Origin: Chitinophaga filiformis
GTDB taxonomy: Bacteria; Bacteroidota; Bacteroidia; Chitinophagales; Chitinophagaceae
Direction: 5' to 3'
Assembly (NCBI RefSeq): GCF_900102545.1
Contig: NZ_FNBN01000002.1
Coordinates: 21,245 to 85,244, forward strand
Length of the DNA: 64,000 bases
Shown here piece after piece: positions 56,320 through 64,000 of the stretch. A program made the translations under genes and the position numbers. Below the pieces are notes generated by a model. It did not search any database, was not told where the DNA came from, and saw only the letters and a program-made list of their open reading frames with translations. Position 1 is the stretch's first letter; each line of letters starts with the position of its first letter.

Positions 56320-56327
56320 TAGCTTTG
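56320..56327 (+). promoter_or_regulatory. -7 promoter element of the AraC regulator gene
   Basis: TAGCTTTG matches TAnnTTTG and lies 26 bp upstream of the ATG. Confidence 0.5.
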
Positions 56328-56353
56328 AAGCGAGAGAATAATCCGAAGATAAA

Positions 56354-57139
56354 ATGGGACTTATTGCTGCTTTACCCGATATAGACAATCGGCCGGATAG
56401 CGTTTTTGTTATGCATGAGCGGTCTGAAAAGTTGATACCCCTCCATACACACAAGAAAGGACAGCTCAGTTATGTGGAAGGAGGTCTTGCCTACATTACT
56501 ACCGAAAGCAAAACATATGTGGTACCCGCACGCCATTACTTCTGGATTCCCCCAGGCATTGTGCACGAATTGAAGATGGGTATTTCAGCAACTGTTCTGA
56601 GGTCATTATATTATTATGCAACTGACGATAGCAAGCATGAGTTTTATCAACGCTTAGGCATCTACCCTGCCAGCGAGCTGCTGATACAGATGATCAAATA
56701 TACGGAGCGCTGGGATGAACGTCATGTGGATTGGAAAGATGATAATTTTGAATTCCTGGTAGCCCTGAAGAATATGTTACCAACCCTCAACCAGACATCG
56801 TTACCTGTTATACTGCCCAATACGGATCACTTGCAAATGCAGGCGATTATGCAATACCTGGAAAAACATTTAGACCAGAAACTAACGATCGCCGACATCA
56901 GCAAACACTTTGCCATGAGTGAACGCTCCCTCTCCCGCCTGTTCCAGACCGAACTGCATATTTCCTTCTTACAATATGTGAAAACACTTCGTATGATCAC
57001 CGCTATAGAGATGATCGTCAAGACTCAGAAGCCGATCTCCGCAATCGCTTACGAAGTGGGTTATACGAATGCAGGCGCATTCAGCGACGCCTTCTACGAC
57101 TTCACTATGCTTCGCCCTTCAGATCTCAGATCACATTGA
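56354..57139 (+). CDS. AraC-family regulator with cupin sensor domain, probable efflux regulator
   Basis: The 261-residue protein has an N-terminal cupin-like domain (HTHKKGQLSYVEGG, ARHYFWIPPGIVHEL) and a C-terminal AraC domain with two helix-turn-helix units (TIADISKHFAMSERSLSRLF, AIAYEVGYTNAGAFSDAFY). It is divergent from the TolC-HlyD-MFS operon with a palindrome between the promoters, so it likely controls that operon and itself. The inducer is unknown. Confidence 0.9.
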   Translation: MGLIAALPDIDNRPDSVFVMHERSEKLIPLHTHKKGQLSYVEGGLAYITTESKTYVVPARHYFWIPPGIVHELKMGISATVLRSLYYYATDDSKHEFYQRLGIYPASELLIQMIKYTERWDERHVDWKDDNFEFLVALKNMLPTLNQTSLPVILPNTDHLQMQAIMQYLEKHLDQKLTIADISKHFAMSERSLSRLFQTELHISFLQYVKTLRMITAIEMIVKTQKPISAIAYEVGYTNAGAFSDAFYDFTMLRPSDLRSH

Positions 57140-57170
57140 TGATATCACATTGATGATAATGACAAGAGGC

Positions 57171-57191
57171 GTATCAAACATAATTTGATAC
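57171..57191 (+). terminator. Terminator of the AraC regulator gene
   Basis: GTATCAAA-CATAA-TTTGATAC is a perfect 8-bp stem about 30 bp after the stop. Confidence 0.6.
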
Positions 57192-57240
57192 AACCTCCTT
57201 TCACCTGATAAGCTAAAGACCCCAACCAGTTATAGGAGCG

Positions 57241-57408
57241 CGCAAGTAGCACGCGGTTTCAGATGGGAATGTCGGGCCTTCGGCTCTCTGGTGATACGAC
57301 CGATGCTGTCCAATCCATATTCAGCGCCCCTATTCGCTTGACAACGTCCAATAGCATTCCAGAGAGGCGCCGACCGACATCCCATACTGAAACCGAAGCT
57401 ACTTAGCG
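57241..57408. repeat. Long imperfect palindromic element, copy 2
   Basis: Its left end AAGTAGCACGCGGTTTCAGA is matched by the reverse complement of the right end CTGAAACCGAAGCTACTT, giving arms of about 35 bp with mismatches, and the interior shares TCAAGCG and AGGGGCG sequences (minus strand) with the element at 6949-7113. Both copies start with GTAGC-n-CGCGGT and have the same length (about 165 bp). The similarity in ends, length and centre makes them one family. It has no coding content. Confidence 0.7.
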
Positions 57409-57444
57409 TAACCATTTTCGTTGGTAATCGTTACAATAGTCCTT

Positions 57445-58974
57445 TTACAACGCCGTTTCATCCGCACCTATATCCACCCTGTTATTCTGCTTCCTCGACT
57501 GTTTATCTATATCCAGCTCTCCTGATGCCGGCACAAAAGCAGGATCACCTGCATTGATACAAGCCGAGCCACTGGCCAGGTGCAGATTCAGCGCTGCTGC
57601 CGTATTATTCACGAAAGAAGGATTACCATAAGTCGAATGCGCATCCAGTCCTGTACCCGCCTGAAAACCAGCCAGTGTGGTATAGAACCCGTCATTGCCC
57701 CAATCAAACGTGGAAGCACTTCCTGAACTGGTATAATATCTGTCATAATCCATTGCCAGATTGGTAGTAGTGTATCCCAGTAATTTGATCACTACGATAT
57801 CGCTGGCTGATTGTATAATGTTATTGGAGAATGTTACGTGATCAGTATTCTGCAGACTGATCTCGCCTCCCCAGCCGCCTTTTGTATAATTTTTAAAAAG
57901 TGTGTTATTGCTGATAGTAGAATAAGCCACCTTACTACCAGAGGCATTCGAACCTATCAATAATCCTGCATCTATGTTATTATAGATAAAATTGCTGCGA
58001 ATATTGATCCCCTCAGCCGTATTATTAGGGTTCTCACAACCAACAGTAATACCTGCGCCGTTATTAAAAGAAGTATTTCCTTCAATATTGATCCAACGGC
58101 CGCCATCTACATAAATACCTCCGCTGGTAGCTACCGGCGAAATACAGTTATAGACAACATTACCTTTTACATTTCCATTCCTGGCAAAGTTTACGCTGTC
58201 AGGCGCACCTGTCCAGCCATAATGTCCGGTCATATCTATTCCTATATTCCTGATATGGTGTACGATGTTATTTTCAATCAGGAAGTTATTGACGTTCCCC
58301 CCAATGGTCATCGCCTCACTATAACCGGGATTACAGGCATATACCTGGTTGCTGCCGAAATATATCTCGCTATAAGCAGTAGGTGTTGAGCCAACCAGTA
58401 TCAGCGGATTGGCATTGTTTCCGGAGTTCGGCATCGCGGTGGAATCTGCTGTCCAGCCGATGTTATAGATCCGACAGGAGGTTATCTGCACATCTGTACC
58501 CGTTCCTTCGATATGGATACCGAAAGCACCCGGCCTGATATTATTGGCGATACGGATGTTATTGATCCGTATATGGCTTTTACTGACCACATGAAGCAGC
58601 GCAGGTCTGCTGTCATTCGTGGCGCCTACACCATCAATAATGACAGTACCGCTGGCATAGTTTGTCAACGTGATGGGTTCAGCAGCAGAAGCGCCGGAAT
58701 GAGGCCACTCAAGCCGTTCCTTATAGGTACCGCCTGCTACATATATAGTAGCTCCAGCCCCTTCGGTCGTCTTGTCCAGCGCCTTCTGAATAGTTTTGAG
58801 GGCGGTGCTCTCTGAAGTACCGGCGTTGGCATCATTACCGGAAGTTCCGTTAACATAGTAGCTCGTGATAGCCAGCGCACCGGCTTGCAGGGTGTCTTTT
58901 TTGATCAGTTCACTTTCTTTTTTACTACATGAAATGAGGGTGGCCATTAACAGGCATGCAATAGCATTTTTCAT
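57445..58974 (-). CDS. Right-handed parallel beta-helix lipoprotein
   Basis: The 509-residue protein has a lipobox ending at C16 (TLISCSKKE), a short conserved segment at about 35-100 (YYVNGTSGNDANAG, IYVAGGTYKERLEW) typical of pectate-lyase-like proteins, and many repeated helix turns (NNIVHHIRNIGIDM, FNNGAGITVG, SNNTLFKN). It is probably a surface polysaccharide lyase or binding protein. No catalytic residues can be named with confidence. It follows the palindromic element. Confidence 0.85.
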   Translation of the reverse strand: MKNAIACLLMATLISCSKKESELIKKDTLQAGALAITSYYVNGTSGNDANAGTSESTALKTIQKALDKTTEGAGATIYVAGGTYKERLEWPHSGASAAEPITLTNYASGTVIIDGVGATNDSRPALLHVVSKSHIRINNIRIANNIRPGAFGIHIEGTGTDVQITSCRIYNIGWTADSTAMPNSGNNANPLILVGSTPTAYSEIYFGSNQVYACNPGYSEAMTIGGNVNNFLIENNIVHHIRNIGIDMTGHYGWTGAPDSVNFARNGNVKGNVVYNCISPVATSGGIYVDGGRWINIEGNTSFNNGAGITVGCENPNNTAEGINIRSNFIYNNIDAGLLIGSNASGSKVAYSTISNNTLFKNYTKGGWGGEISLQNTDHVTFSNNIIQSASDIVVIKLLGYTTTNLAMDYDRYYTSSGSASTFDWGNDGFYTTLAGFQAGTGLDAHSTYGNPSFVNNTAAALNLHLASGSACINAGDPAFVPASGELDIDKQSRKQNNRVDIGADETAL

Positions 58975-59137
58975 TGTTGTTGGGTTTAATGGTTATGTCA
59001 ATACTGTTAAAGACGAAACTCCCGATAGAAAGGACCGTTTAAGCGGATAATTCCTTGAAAATAAATAAATAGTAAAAAAATACCATTTACATCAATTTAA
59101 TTTACAGTGGAATTAGGGAGAATTGACAAAAATGGCA

Positions 59138-59145
59138 TAGTTTTG
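59138..59145 (+). promoter_or_regulatory. -7 promoter element of the glycine-zipper lipoprotein gene
   Basis: TAGTTTTG matches TAnnTTTG; the ATG is 39 bp downstream. Confidence 0.45.
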
Positions 59146-59184
59146 TCTACTGTACTGTATATTGATAAACCAAAAAATCAGGCT

Positions 59185-59655
59185 ATGAAACAGTTATTTT
59201 TGAGCTTAGCAACAATCGTCACGCTATTCGCCTGTAATAACAAACCATCTCAGGAAGAGGCTATTGAAGCTGCCAAACAGGAAGCAGTAGACTCTGTTAA
59301 TGCTGTTAACGAAGTAAAACAGCGTACCATCGATTCAATGAAGACTGTTAAAAATATCCGTGAGCACAGTGCACCAGCCACTGTTCATCACAGCAATAGC
59401 GGTAACGATAACAGCGCGCCGGCAGCAACAACTGCCACCACCACTACTACTGAAAAGAAAAAAGGTTGGAGCCACACTGCAAAAGGTGCTGTAGTGGGTG
59501 CAGGTACAGGTGCAGTTACCGGTGCTATTCTTAACAAGAACGACCGTCTGAAAGGTGCGGCTATCGGTACTGTTGTGGGTGCTGGTGCAGGTGCAGGTAT
59601 CGGCGCGATCGTAGATCATCAGAAGAAGAAGAAAGAAGCTGCCAAACAGCAGTAA
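59185..59655 (+). CDS. Glycine-zipper lipoprotein
   Basis: The start at 59185 (MKQLFLSLA) gives 156 residues, because a promoter motif lies just upstream; a form from 59107 adds 26 residues. It has a lipobox ending at C17 (IVTLFACNNK), a Ser/Thr/Ala-rich linker and a C-terminal YMGG-like glycine zipper (KGAVVGAGTGAVTGA, VVGAGAGAGIGAIVD) that may insert in the outer membrane. It is probably an envelope-stress or structural protein. Confidence 0.85.
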   Translation: MKQLFLSLATIVTLFACNNKPSQEEAIEAAKQEAVDSVNAVNEVKQRTIDSMKTVKNIREHSAPATVHHSNSGNDNSAPAATTATTTTTEKKKGWSHTAKGAVVGAGTGAVTGAILNKNDRLKGAAIGTVVGAGAGAGIGAIVDHQKKKKEAAKQQ

Positions 59656-59684
59656 GCGCTTGTCAGCTTGAAATTATAAATAAG

Positions 59685-59716
59685 TCCCGGGTACGTAATG
59701 TGCCCGGGATTTTTTG
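59685..59716 (+). terminator. Terminator of the glycine-zipper lipoprotein gene
   Basis: TCCCGGG and GCCCGGGA form a GC-rich stem followed by six T residues. Confidence 0.9.
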
Positions 59717-59810
59717 TTATAAGCCCGAGGCCGAAAAATGACCAGCGGTTATTAAAACCGCCTGATTATACCTACTTTTTCATTCTCGTTGCAAACCAAC
59801 GCTTATTGTC

Positions 59811-60887
59811 ATGCTGAAGAAGTATTCATCTCTACTGCTGTCTCTTTTCCTGTTTGCGCAAATAAAGGCACAGTCATCTTATCCAACGCCTGTAGAAGGC
59901 ACCTATACCGTTGAAAATTACATTTTTGAGAATGGGAAAAAACTGCCCCTGATGAATTTGCACTATTACACGATAGGCACTCCGCGTAAGGGCAAGGATG
60001 GAAAAGTAATGAATGCAGTACTAATCATGCATGGCACTACTGCATCTGCTGCCGGATTCATGGGAAAACAGTTTGCCGGCCAGTTATTCGGCCCCGGTCA
60101 GTTACTGGACGCCAGCAAATACTTTATCATACTGCCTGACGCTATTGGTCATGGTAAATCCAGCCGCCCGAGCGACAGCCTGCATATGCATTTCCCGGCA
60201 TATACTTACAACGACATGGTGACTGCTGAATATATACTGCTCACTAAACATCTGGGTGTCGACCATCTCCGCCTGGTAATGGGTACTTCCATGGGCGCCA
60301 TGCACACCTGGATATGGGGATACGCCTACCCCAACTTCATGGACGCTATGATGCCGCTGGCCTGTCAGCCAGCCCCTATCGTAGGCCGTAACAGGATGAT
60401 GCGCAAAATGGCCATTGACCTGATCAAAATGGACCCGGCATGGCAGAATGGGGAATACAAATCACAGCCAACTATGGGATTGACGGGTGCCCTGTCCTCT
60501 TTCTTCTTCATGAATAGCAGTCCGCTGCAACTGCAACTTTCTGCGCCTACAAGAGAGACCGCCGATTCACTGGTAGTGCGAATGAGGAGAGCCAGTCTGG
60601 CCTCCCTGGATGCGAATGACGTTATTTATGCACTGGAAGCCTCGCGTTATTATAATCCTTCTCCTTATCTCTCGAAGATTAAAGCGCCTGTTTTCGCTAT
60701 CAATTCAGCCGATGATGAGATCAATCCTGCAGAACTGGGCGTAATGGAAAGAGAGATCAAAAAAGTAAAGAACGGAAGATATATTCTGCTTCCTATTACA
60801 GACAAAACAGTTGGTCATGGCACTAATTCACTGCCTGCCGTGTGGGGACACTATCTGAAAGAGCTGTTAGAGATTTCAGAGAAATAA
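59811..60887 (+). CDS. Secreted alpha/beta-hydrolase (homoserine acetyltransferase-like)
   Basis: The 358-residue protein has a signal peptide and an alpha/beta-hydrolase fold resembling MetX-type acyltransferases. The nucleophile is S160 in GTSMGAMH, with a likely acidic residue at D301/D302 (NSADDEIN) and a histidine near H336 (VGHGTN). The signal peptide argues against a role in cytoplasmic methionine synthesis, so a secreted esterase is more likely. It has its own strong terminator. Confidence 0.85.
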   Translation: MLKKYSSLLLSLFLFAQIKAQSSYPTPVEGTYTVENYIFENGKKLPLMNLHYYTIGTPRKGKDGKVMNAVLIMHGTTASAAGFMGKQFAGQLFGPGQLLDASKYFIILPDAIGHGKSSRPSDSLHMHFPAYTYNDMVTAEYILLTKHLGVDHLRLVMGTSMGAMHTWIWGYAYPNFMDAMMPLACQPAPIVGRNRMMRKMAIDLIKMDPAWQNGEYKSQPTMGLTGALSSFFFMNSSPLQLQLSAPTRETADSLVVRMRRASLASLDANDVIYALEASRYYNPSPYLSKIKAPVFAINSADDEINPAELGVMEREIKKVKNGRYILLPITDKTVGHGTNSLPAVWGHYLKELLEISEK

Positions 60888-60900
60888 TATGCAACTATAC

Positions 60901-60950
60901 AGCGTGCCCCTTAAAGAAGCCTGGGATTCTTCTTTAAGGGGCACGCTTTT
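60901..60950. terminator. Long terminator between hydrolase and small lipoprotein genes
   Basis: AGCGTGCCCCTTAAAGAAG pairs perfectly with CTTCTTTAAGGGGCACGCT (19 bp) with a 9-nt loop and T-run, one of the longest stems in the window. Confidence 0.92.
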
Positions 60951-60984
60951 AAATAAGGTAATGTCTCAATTTGAAATGATGCTA

Positions 60985-61239
60985 CTATCTCACAATCCCA
61001 AGGCTGTCAAGTGAAGCCTGGATATTTATCAATCGGGCATGAACGGCTCCAAGCTGCACCTTTTCTTCACCAGCTTTGGCGTTAAGGCCTTTGTACATAT
61101 AGCCCGCTATCCTTTCATTTATATTATTAGCGCTATCCTTAAGCAATTTCTGTTCACTTAAAAGGCTTGTCTGCAGGTTATTGCGATTGCATCCACAAGC
61201 AAATATCACGAGAAGGGATAAGATGGCTGAAAATTTCAT
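60985..61239 (-). CDS. Small lipoprotein
   Basis: The 84-residue protein has a lipobox region near C15/C17 (VIFACGCNRN) and a mature part of about 65 residues with helical segments. Family unknown. Confidence 0.7.
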   Translation of the reverse strand: MKFSAILSLLVIFACGCNRNNLQTSLLSEQKLLKDSANNINERIAGYMYKGLNAKAGEEKVQLGAVHARLINIQASLDSLGIVR

Positions 61240-61385
61240 CTGAAGTTTTATTTAACGTTGGAAAGGGATATATTTCATGCAATATAACAAATACATGTAT
61301 ACGCTGTCCAGCGTTTGAGCGCCTTATTTATAGTAATACTTGGAAAGCATTAAGAAACTTACGGTAACTTTACGCCATCTCAATC

Positions 61386-61463
61386 ATGGCACATGAAATA
61401 CTCGGACTCGTCGGCGGTACCAGCTGGGCTTCTACCATAGACGACTATGCCCTGGGTGAGTGA
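61386..61463 (+). pseudogene. 5' fragment of an Asp/Glu racemase-like gene
   Basis: The 25-codon frame begins MAHEILGLVGGTSWASTIDDY, which matches the N-terminal start of aspartate/glutamate racemase-family proteins (read as LGLVGGTSW then STI-YY in homologues), and then ends in a stop. The MFS gene on the other strand ends 2 bp away, so the rest of the racemase gene appears to have been deleted or replaced. Confidence 0.6.
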
Positions 61464-61465
61464 AC

Positions 61466-62671
61466 CTACTTCCTCCCTGCCCTCAAAACCAGGAGGAATC
61501 CTGCTACTACCAGCAGCAACAGTGAAAATATAAACGTCGCCCATCCCCATCCTGTCAGTACAACACCCGTAGCTGTACCGATGATGGCGGAACCGGCATA
61601 GTAGAACAGCCAGTAAAGCGAAGTGGCACTGCTTTTCCCCTCCTTTGCCTCCTGCGATACTATTCTGCTGGCCAGTGTATGCGTACCGAAAAAGCTGAAA
61701 GTGAAAATTCCGAGTCCGCAGATAAAGACCACCAGCTGCGATACCAACATCAATAGCAGTCCTGCCGCTATCGCTGGAATGAAGAAACGGATCAGTTTCG
61801 CCGGTGCTATTTTATCAGATGATCTTCCGGCTACCATCGTGCCCCATACACCTACCGTATACATCAGGAAGATACAGGCGATCACGTAATGCGGTAAAGA
61901 AAAAGGAGCTTCCTCCAGGTGAAAACCAGTGTAGTTATAGATGCTCACAAACCCTCCCATCAGCAGGAACGCCGCCAGGTAAATGAAGACGATCACCGGC
62001 TGCCGGAAGAATACACCCATGTGCTGCCACTTCTGCCCGATATTGACCGGCAATGGTATAAAATGTTTGGAGGCAGGTAAACGCTTCATGAAAAACAGAC
62101 CTAAGATCAGGCTGGAAATACCTATAAACCCTGCCGCCCATCGCCAGTTCAACCACCCTGCTATCAGCATCACTACAATCCTGCCCGCCATGCCGCCAAT
62201 GGCATTACCACTCAGATAAAGACTAATGGCTAATCCCAATGCATTGAAGCTTACCTCTTCCGACAGATAAGCCAGGGCCACAGCTGTAACGCCCGACAAG
62301 ATAGCTCCCTTGACAAAACTTACCGCTATCAGCAAATGAAAATTATGAATGAACACCGACAACAATGTCAGTACAGCAGATGCAAGCATAGCAAATCCCA
62401 TCAGCTGCTTCCGCGGCAAGGCGTCCGCTTTTAAAGAGAAGATAAACAATCCTACTGCCATGCCCATCGTTGATGCAGACACCGCCCAGCTGCTTTCAGC
62501 AGGCGAGATCTTAAACTCTTTGCAAAGCAGGGGTAATACGGGCTGAAATAAATATAACTGCGCAAATACGGAAAGCCCTGACAAAAATATGCTGTTCTTG
62601 ATACGCCGGAAACGGAGGCTCCCCCTTTCGGCTTTTATAATTGATGATGATGCTGTCGTTGTTACTGCCAT
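61466..62671 (-). CDS. MFS transporter (YnfM-like)
   Basis: The 401-residue protein has about 12 membrane segments of the major facilitator superfamily, with conserved motifs near SLKADALPRKQLM and LAYLSEEVSFNALGLA. The layout is close to the YnfM/YbcL group of small-molecule exporters. No partner genes are adjacent; the 3' end abuts a racemase remnant. The substrate is unknown. Confidence 0.85.
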   Translation of the reverse strand: MAVTTTASSSIIKAERGSLRFRRIKNSIFLSGLSVFAQLYLFQPVLPLLCKEFKISPAESSWAVSASTMGMAVGLFIFSLKADALPRKQLMGFAMLASAVLTLLSVFIHNFHLLIAVSFVKGAILSGVTAVALAYLSEEVSFNALGLAISLYLSGNAIGGMAGRIVVMLIAGWLNWRWAAGFIGISSLILGLFFMKRLPASKHFIPLPVNIGQKWQHMGVFFRQPVIVFIYLAAFLLMGGFVSIYNYTGFHLEEAPFSLPHYVIACIFLMYTVGVWGTMVAGRSSDKIAPAKLIRFFIPAIAAGLLLMLVSQLVVFICGLGIFTFSFFGTHTLASRIVSQEAKEGKSSATSLYWLFYYAGSAIIGTATGVVLTGWGWATFIFSLLLLVVAGFLLVLRAGRK

Positions 62672-62808
62672 CTCTTTGATCCATTCTCAGCACAAAGGTC
62701 TATAGATTGAGGGAATCTAAAAATGATATTTTACGGTTTTTGCATTGATGCAAAAAGCATGGGAACAGCCTTTTGCCATTCCCATGCCTTGCTATTCATC
62801 CATCTTTA

Positions 62809-64000
62809 CTAGGGCAACACAGCGAATCCAAGATATTTTTCCGCATAATGGCTGGTAATATTATAGATGTACGAGCCATCAAGGAAGGTGATCTTATACC
62901 CTACCAGCGACCTGTCTGTCGCACTCAAACGGATGGTATATCCGCATGACTGGAGGTATTTTGTATCTATAGTAAAACCAAGACCATTGTTTCCCTGATC
63001 CACCAGGCTGACACACGACCTGGAAGAAGGAGTGATAATCGTACTCAGCGGCGTACCCGGAGGAATGATGTGCGCGGCTGGCTGCAGATCGAAGCTCCAG
63101 TGACTGAAGAACTTATCGATCGCTTTCAGCTGGCCATTGATCACGTCTCCTTTCTTATAGAATTTACAATCGCCACCGGCAATGATCACATCCAGTGTAC
63201 TGGCCGGATCGAGTGTGGCTGAAGGCGCACCGTTGACAGTATAACCGGTATTATCCAGGTAAACAAATATTTCAGATGAGTAACTGATATTAGCCGGAGC
63301 ATGCAGCGGATCTTTCGTGAACAATACTCTCAACTTGTACAAGCCGTTCCTGTTACCGCTATCCCAGAATGCCAGCAGGGACAGTTTCTCTGCTTTGAAA
63401 GGCACCGACGGCAGATAAGTCAGCCAACCACCGGTCAATGACGGATCCTGGTCATGCAGTGTCAGCACGCTGCTTTCAATGATCTGGAACTTCTGTTTAT
63501 CCATCACATCCTGCCAGGTACCACCACTGGTATCGAGGAATTGCACCTTGTAGAATGTGGTGCCAGATGGGCCACTGTTTGTAAACATACCACTCAGTTT
63601 GATCAGACCACCAAAAGGATAGGCCGCTCCCGGGAAAACAGCACTGCTGTAAGCCAGGCCCCTGGTAGATATCGCTACCTGGTCGATGTTGCTCACTGCT
63701 ACTCCGTTCACGTCAAAGATGTTGATACCCACCTTGCCACCGTCCTGTATGCCAGGTCTCAGCTGTACCCTCACATCTACGCGGTTGCCATAGAAGTTCA
63801 GGGCGTTCGGATCTGTAGTGGAAGGTAATGTCTGCCAGGACAATACCCCGCGGATTCCGACAACGTTAGGCATCTCACAGCTTCTCAGGCGTTTGCAGAG
63901 GTCTAATGGTAATGCCACATTATAGTACAAACCATCATTAGGAATATTGCTGACATCATGTACAGTGACGCTGACAGTACCCAGGTATTCATCAAAAGTG
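62809..64000 (-). CDS. 3' part of a large unidentified protein (5' end off the right edge)
   Basis: The frame is open from the right window edge (64000) to a stop at 62809, encoding at least 397 residues. It is rich in beta-strand and polar turns (VLSWQTLPSTTDPN, NFYGNRVDVRVQLRPGIQDGG) and has several Cys residues. No start is present in the window because the gene continues to the right. I do not recognise the family, but the composition suggests an exported protein. Confidence 0.75.
   Translation of the reverse strand, partial: TFDEYLGTVSVTVHDVSNIPNDGLYYNVALPLDLCKRLRSCEMPNVVGIRGVLSWQTLPSTTDPNALNFYGNRVDVRVQLRPGIQDGGKVGINIFDVNGVAVSNIDQVAISTRGLAYSSAVFPGAAYPFGGLIKLSGMFTNSGPSGTTFYKVQFLDTSGGTWQDVMDKQKFQIIESSVLTLHDQDPSLTGGWLTYLPSVPFKAEKLSLLAFWDSGNRNGLYKLRVLFTKDPLHAPANISYSSEIFVYLDNTGYTVNGAPSATLDPASTLDVIIAGGDCKFYKKGDVINGQLKAIDKFFSHWSFDLQPAAHIIPPGTPLSTIITPSSRSCVSLVDQGNNGLGFTIDTKYLQSCGYTIRLSATDRSLVGYKITFLDGSYIYNITSHYAEKYLGFAVLP

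Overview
The window looks like a piece of a Bacteroidota chromosome, most likely from the Chitinophaga group. The evidence is a SusC/SusD pair with its own sigma factor and FecR-type anti-sigma factor, a giant surface protein with a gliding-motility (type IX secretion) C-terminal sorting domain, a propeller-domain sensor kinase, many lipoproteins, and promoters that fit the Bacteroidota -7 motif TAnnTTTG. The genus is inference. No rRNA, tRNA, CRISPR array or intact insertion sequence was seen.

Layout. 1-338 is a tandem 155-bp intergenic repeat. 393-6454 (minus strand) is a six-gene molybdenum hydroxylase operon: [2Fe-2S] subunit, Mo-cofactor subunit, two-haem cytochrome c, XdhC-type maturation factor, MocA-like nucleotidyltransferase and MoaA. 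6949-7113 is a palindromic element with a relative at 57241-57408. 7150-11720 is a secreted RHS protein with a variable toxin-like tail and a coupled candidate immunity gene. 12102-14310 is a scarred region with a NAD(P)-binding protein, an 11-bp-unit hairpin array, two truncated genes meeting at one junction, and a DUF2809 gene followed by its decayed duplicate. 14441-19555 holds a GH5 glycosidase, DUF779, an aldehyde dehydrogenase and its divergent AraC regulator. 19552-22547 holds an M1 peptidase, a small protein, a possible structured RNA and a 2H phosphoesterase. 22760-26491 is a sensor kinase/response regulator pair.

26741-26880 carries the intergenic repeat again, followed by small housekeeping genes and a 2840-residue surface protein (28212-36734). 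37320-38374 are DinB-like and VOC proteins. 38463-48615 (minus strand) is a nutrient-uptake locus: sigma factor, FecR, SusC, SusD, a PKD lipoprotein, a DUF5009-like membrane protein and a nucleotide-pyrophosphatase-like phosphodiesterase. It encodes no glycoside hydrolase, so the substrate may be a phosphodiester compound. 49778-50917 is a TlpA-like protein without its redox cysteines. 51827-57139 is a tripartite efflux operon (TolC, HlyD, MFS and a lipoprotein) with a divergent AraC regulator and a palindrome between the two promoters. The rest is a beta-helix lipoprotein, a glycine-zipper lipoprotein, an alpha/beta hydrolase, a 25-codon racemase remnant beside an MFS gene, and the 3' part of a large gene that runs off the right edge.

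The best candidates for something new are the RHS tail with its immunity partner, the paired palindromic elements at 6949 and 57241, the hairpin array at 12923, the structured segment at 21826-21990, and the phosphodiesterase-containing SusCD locus.
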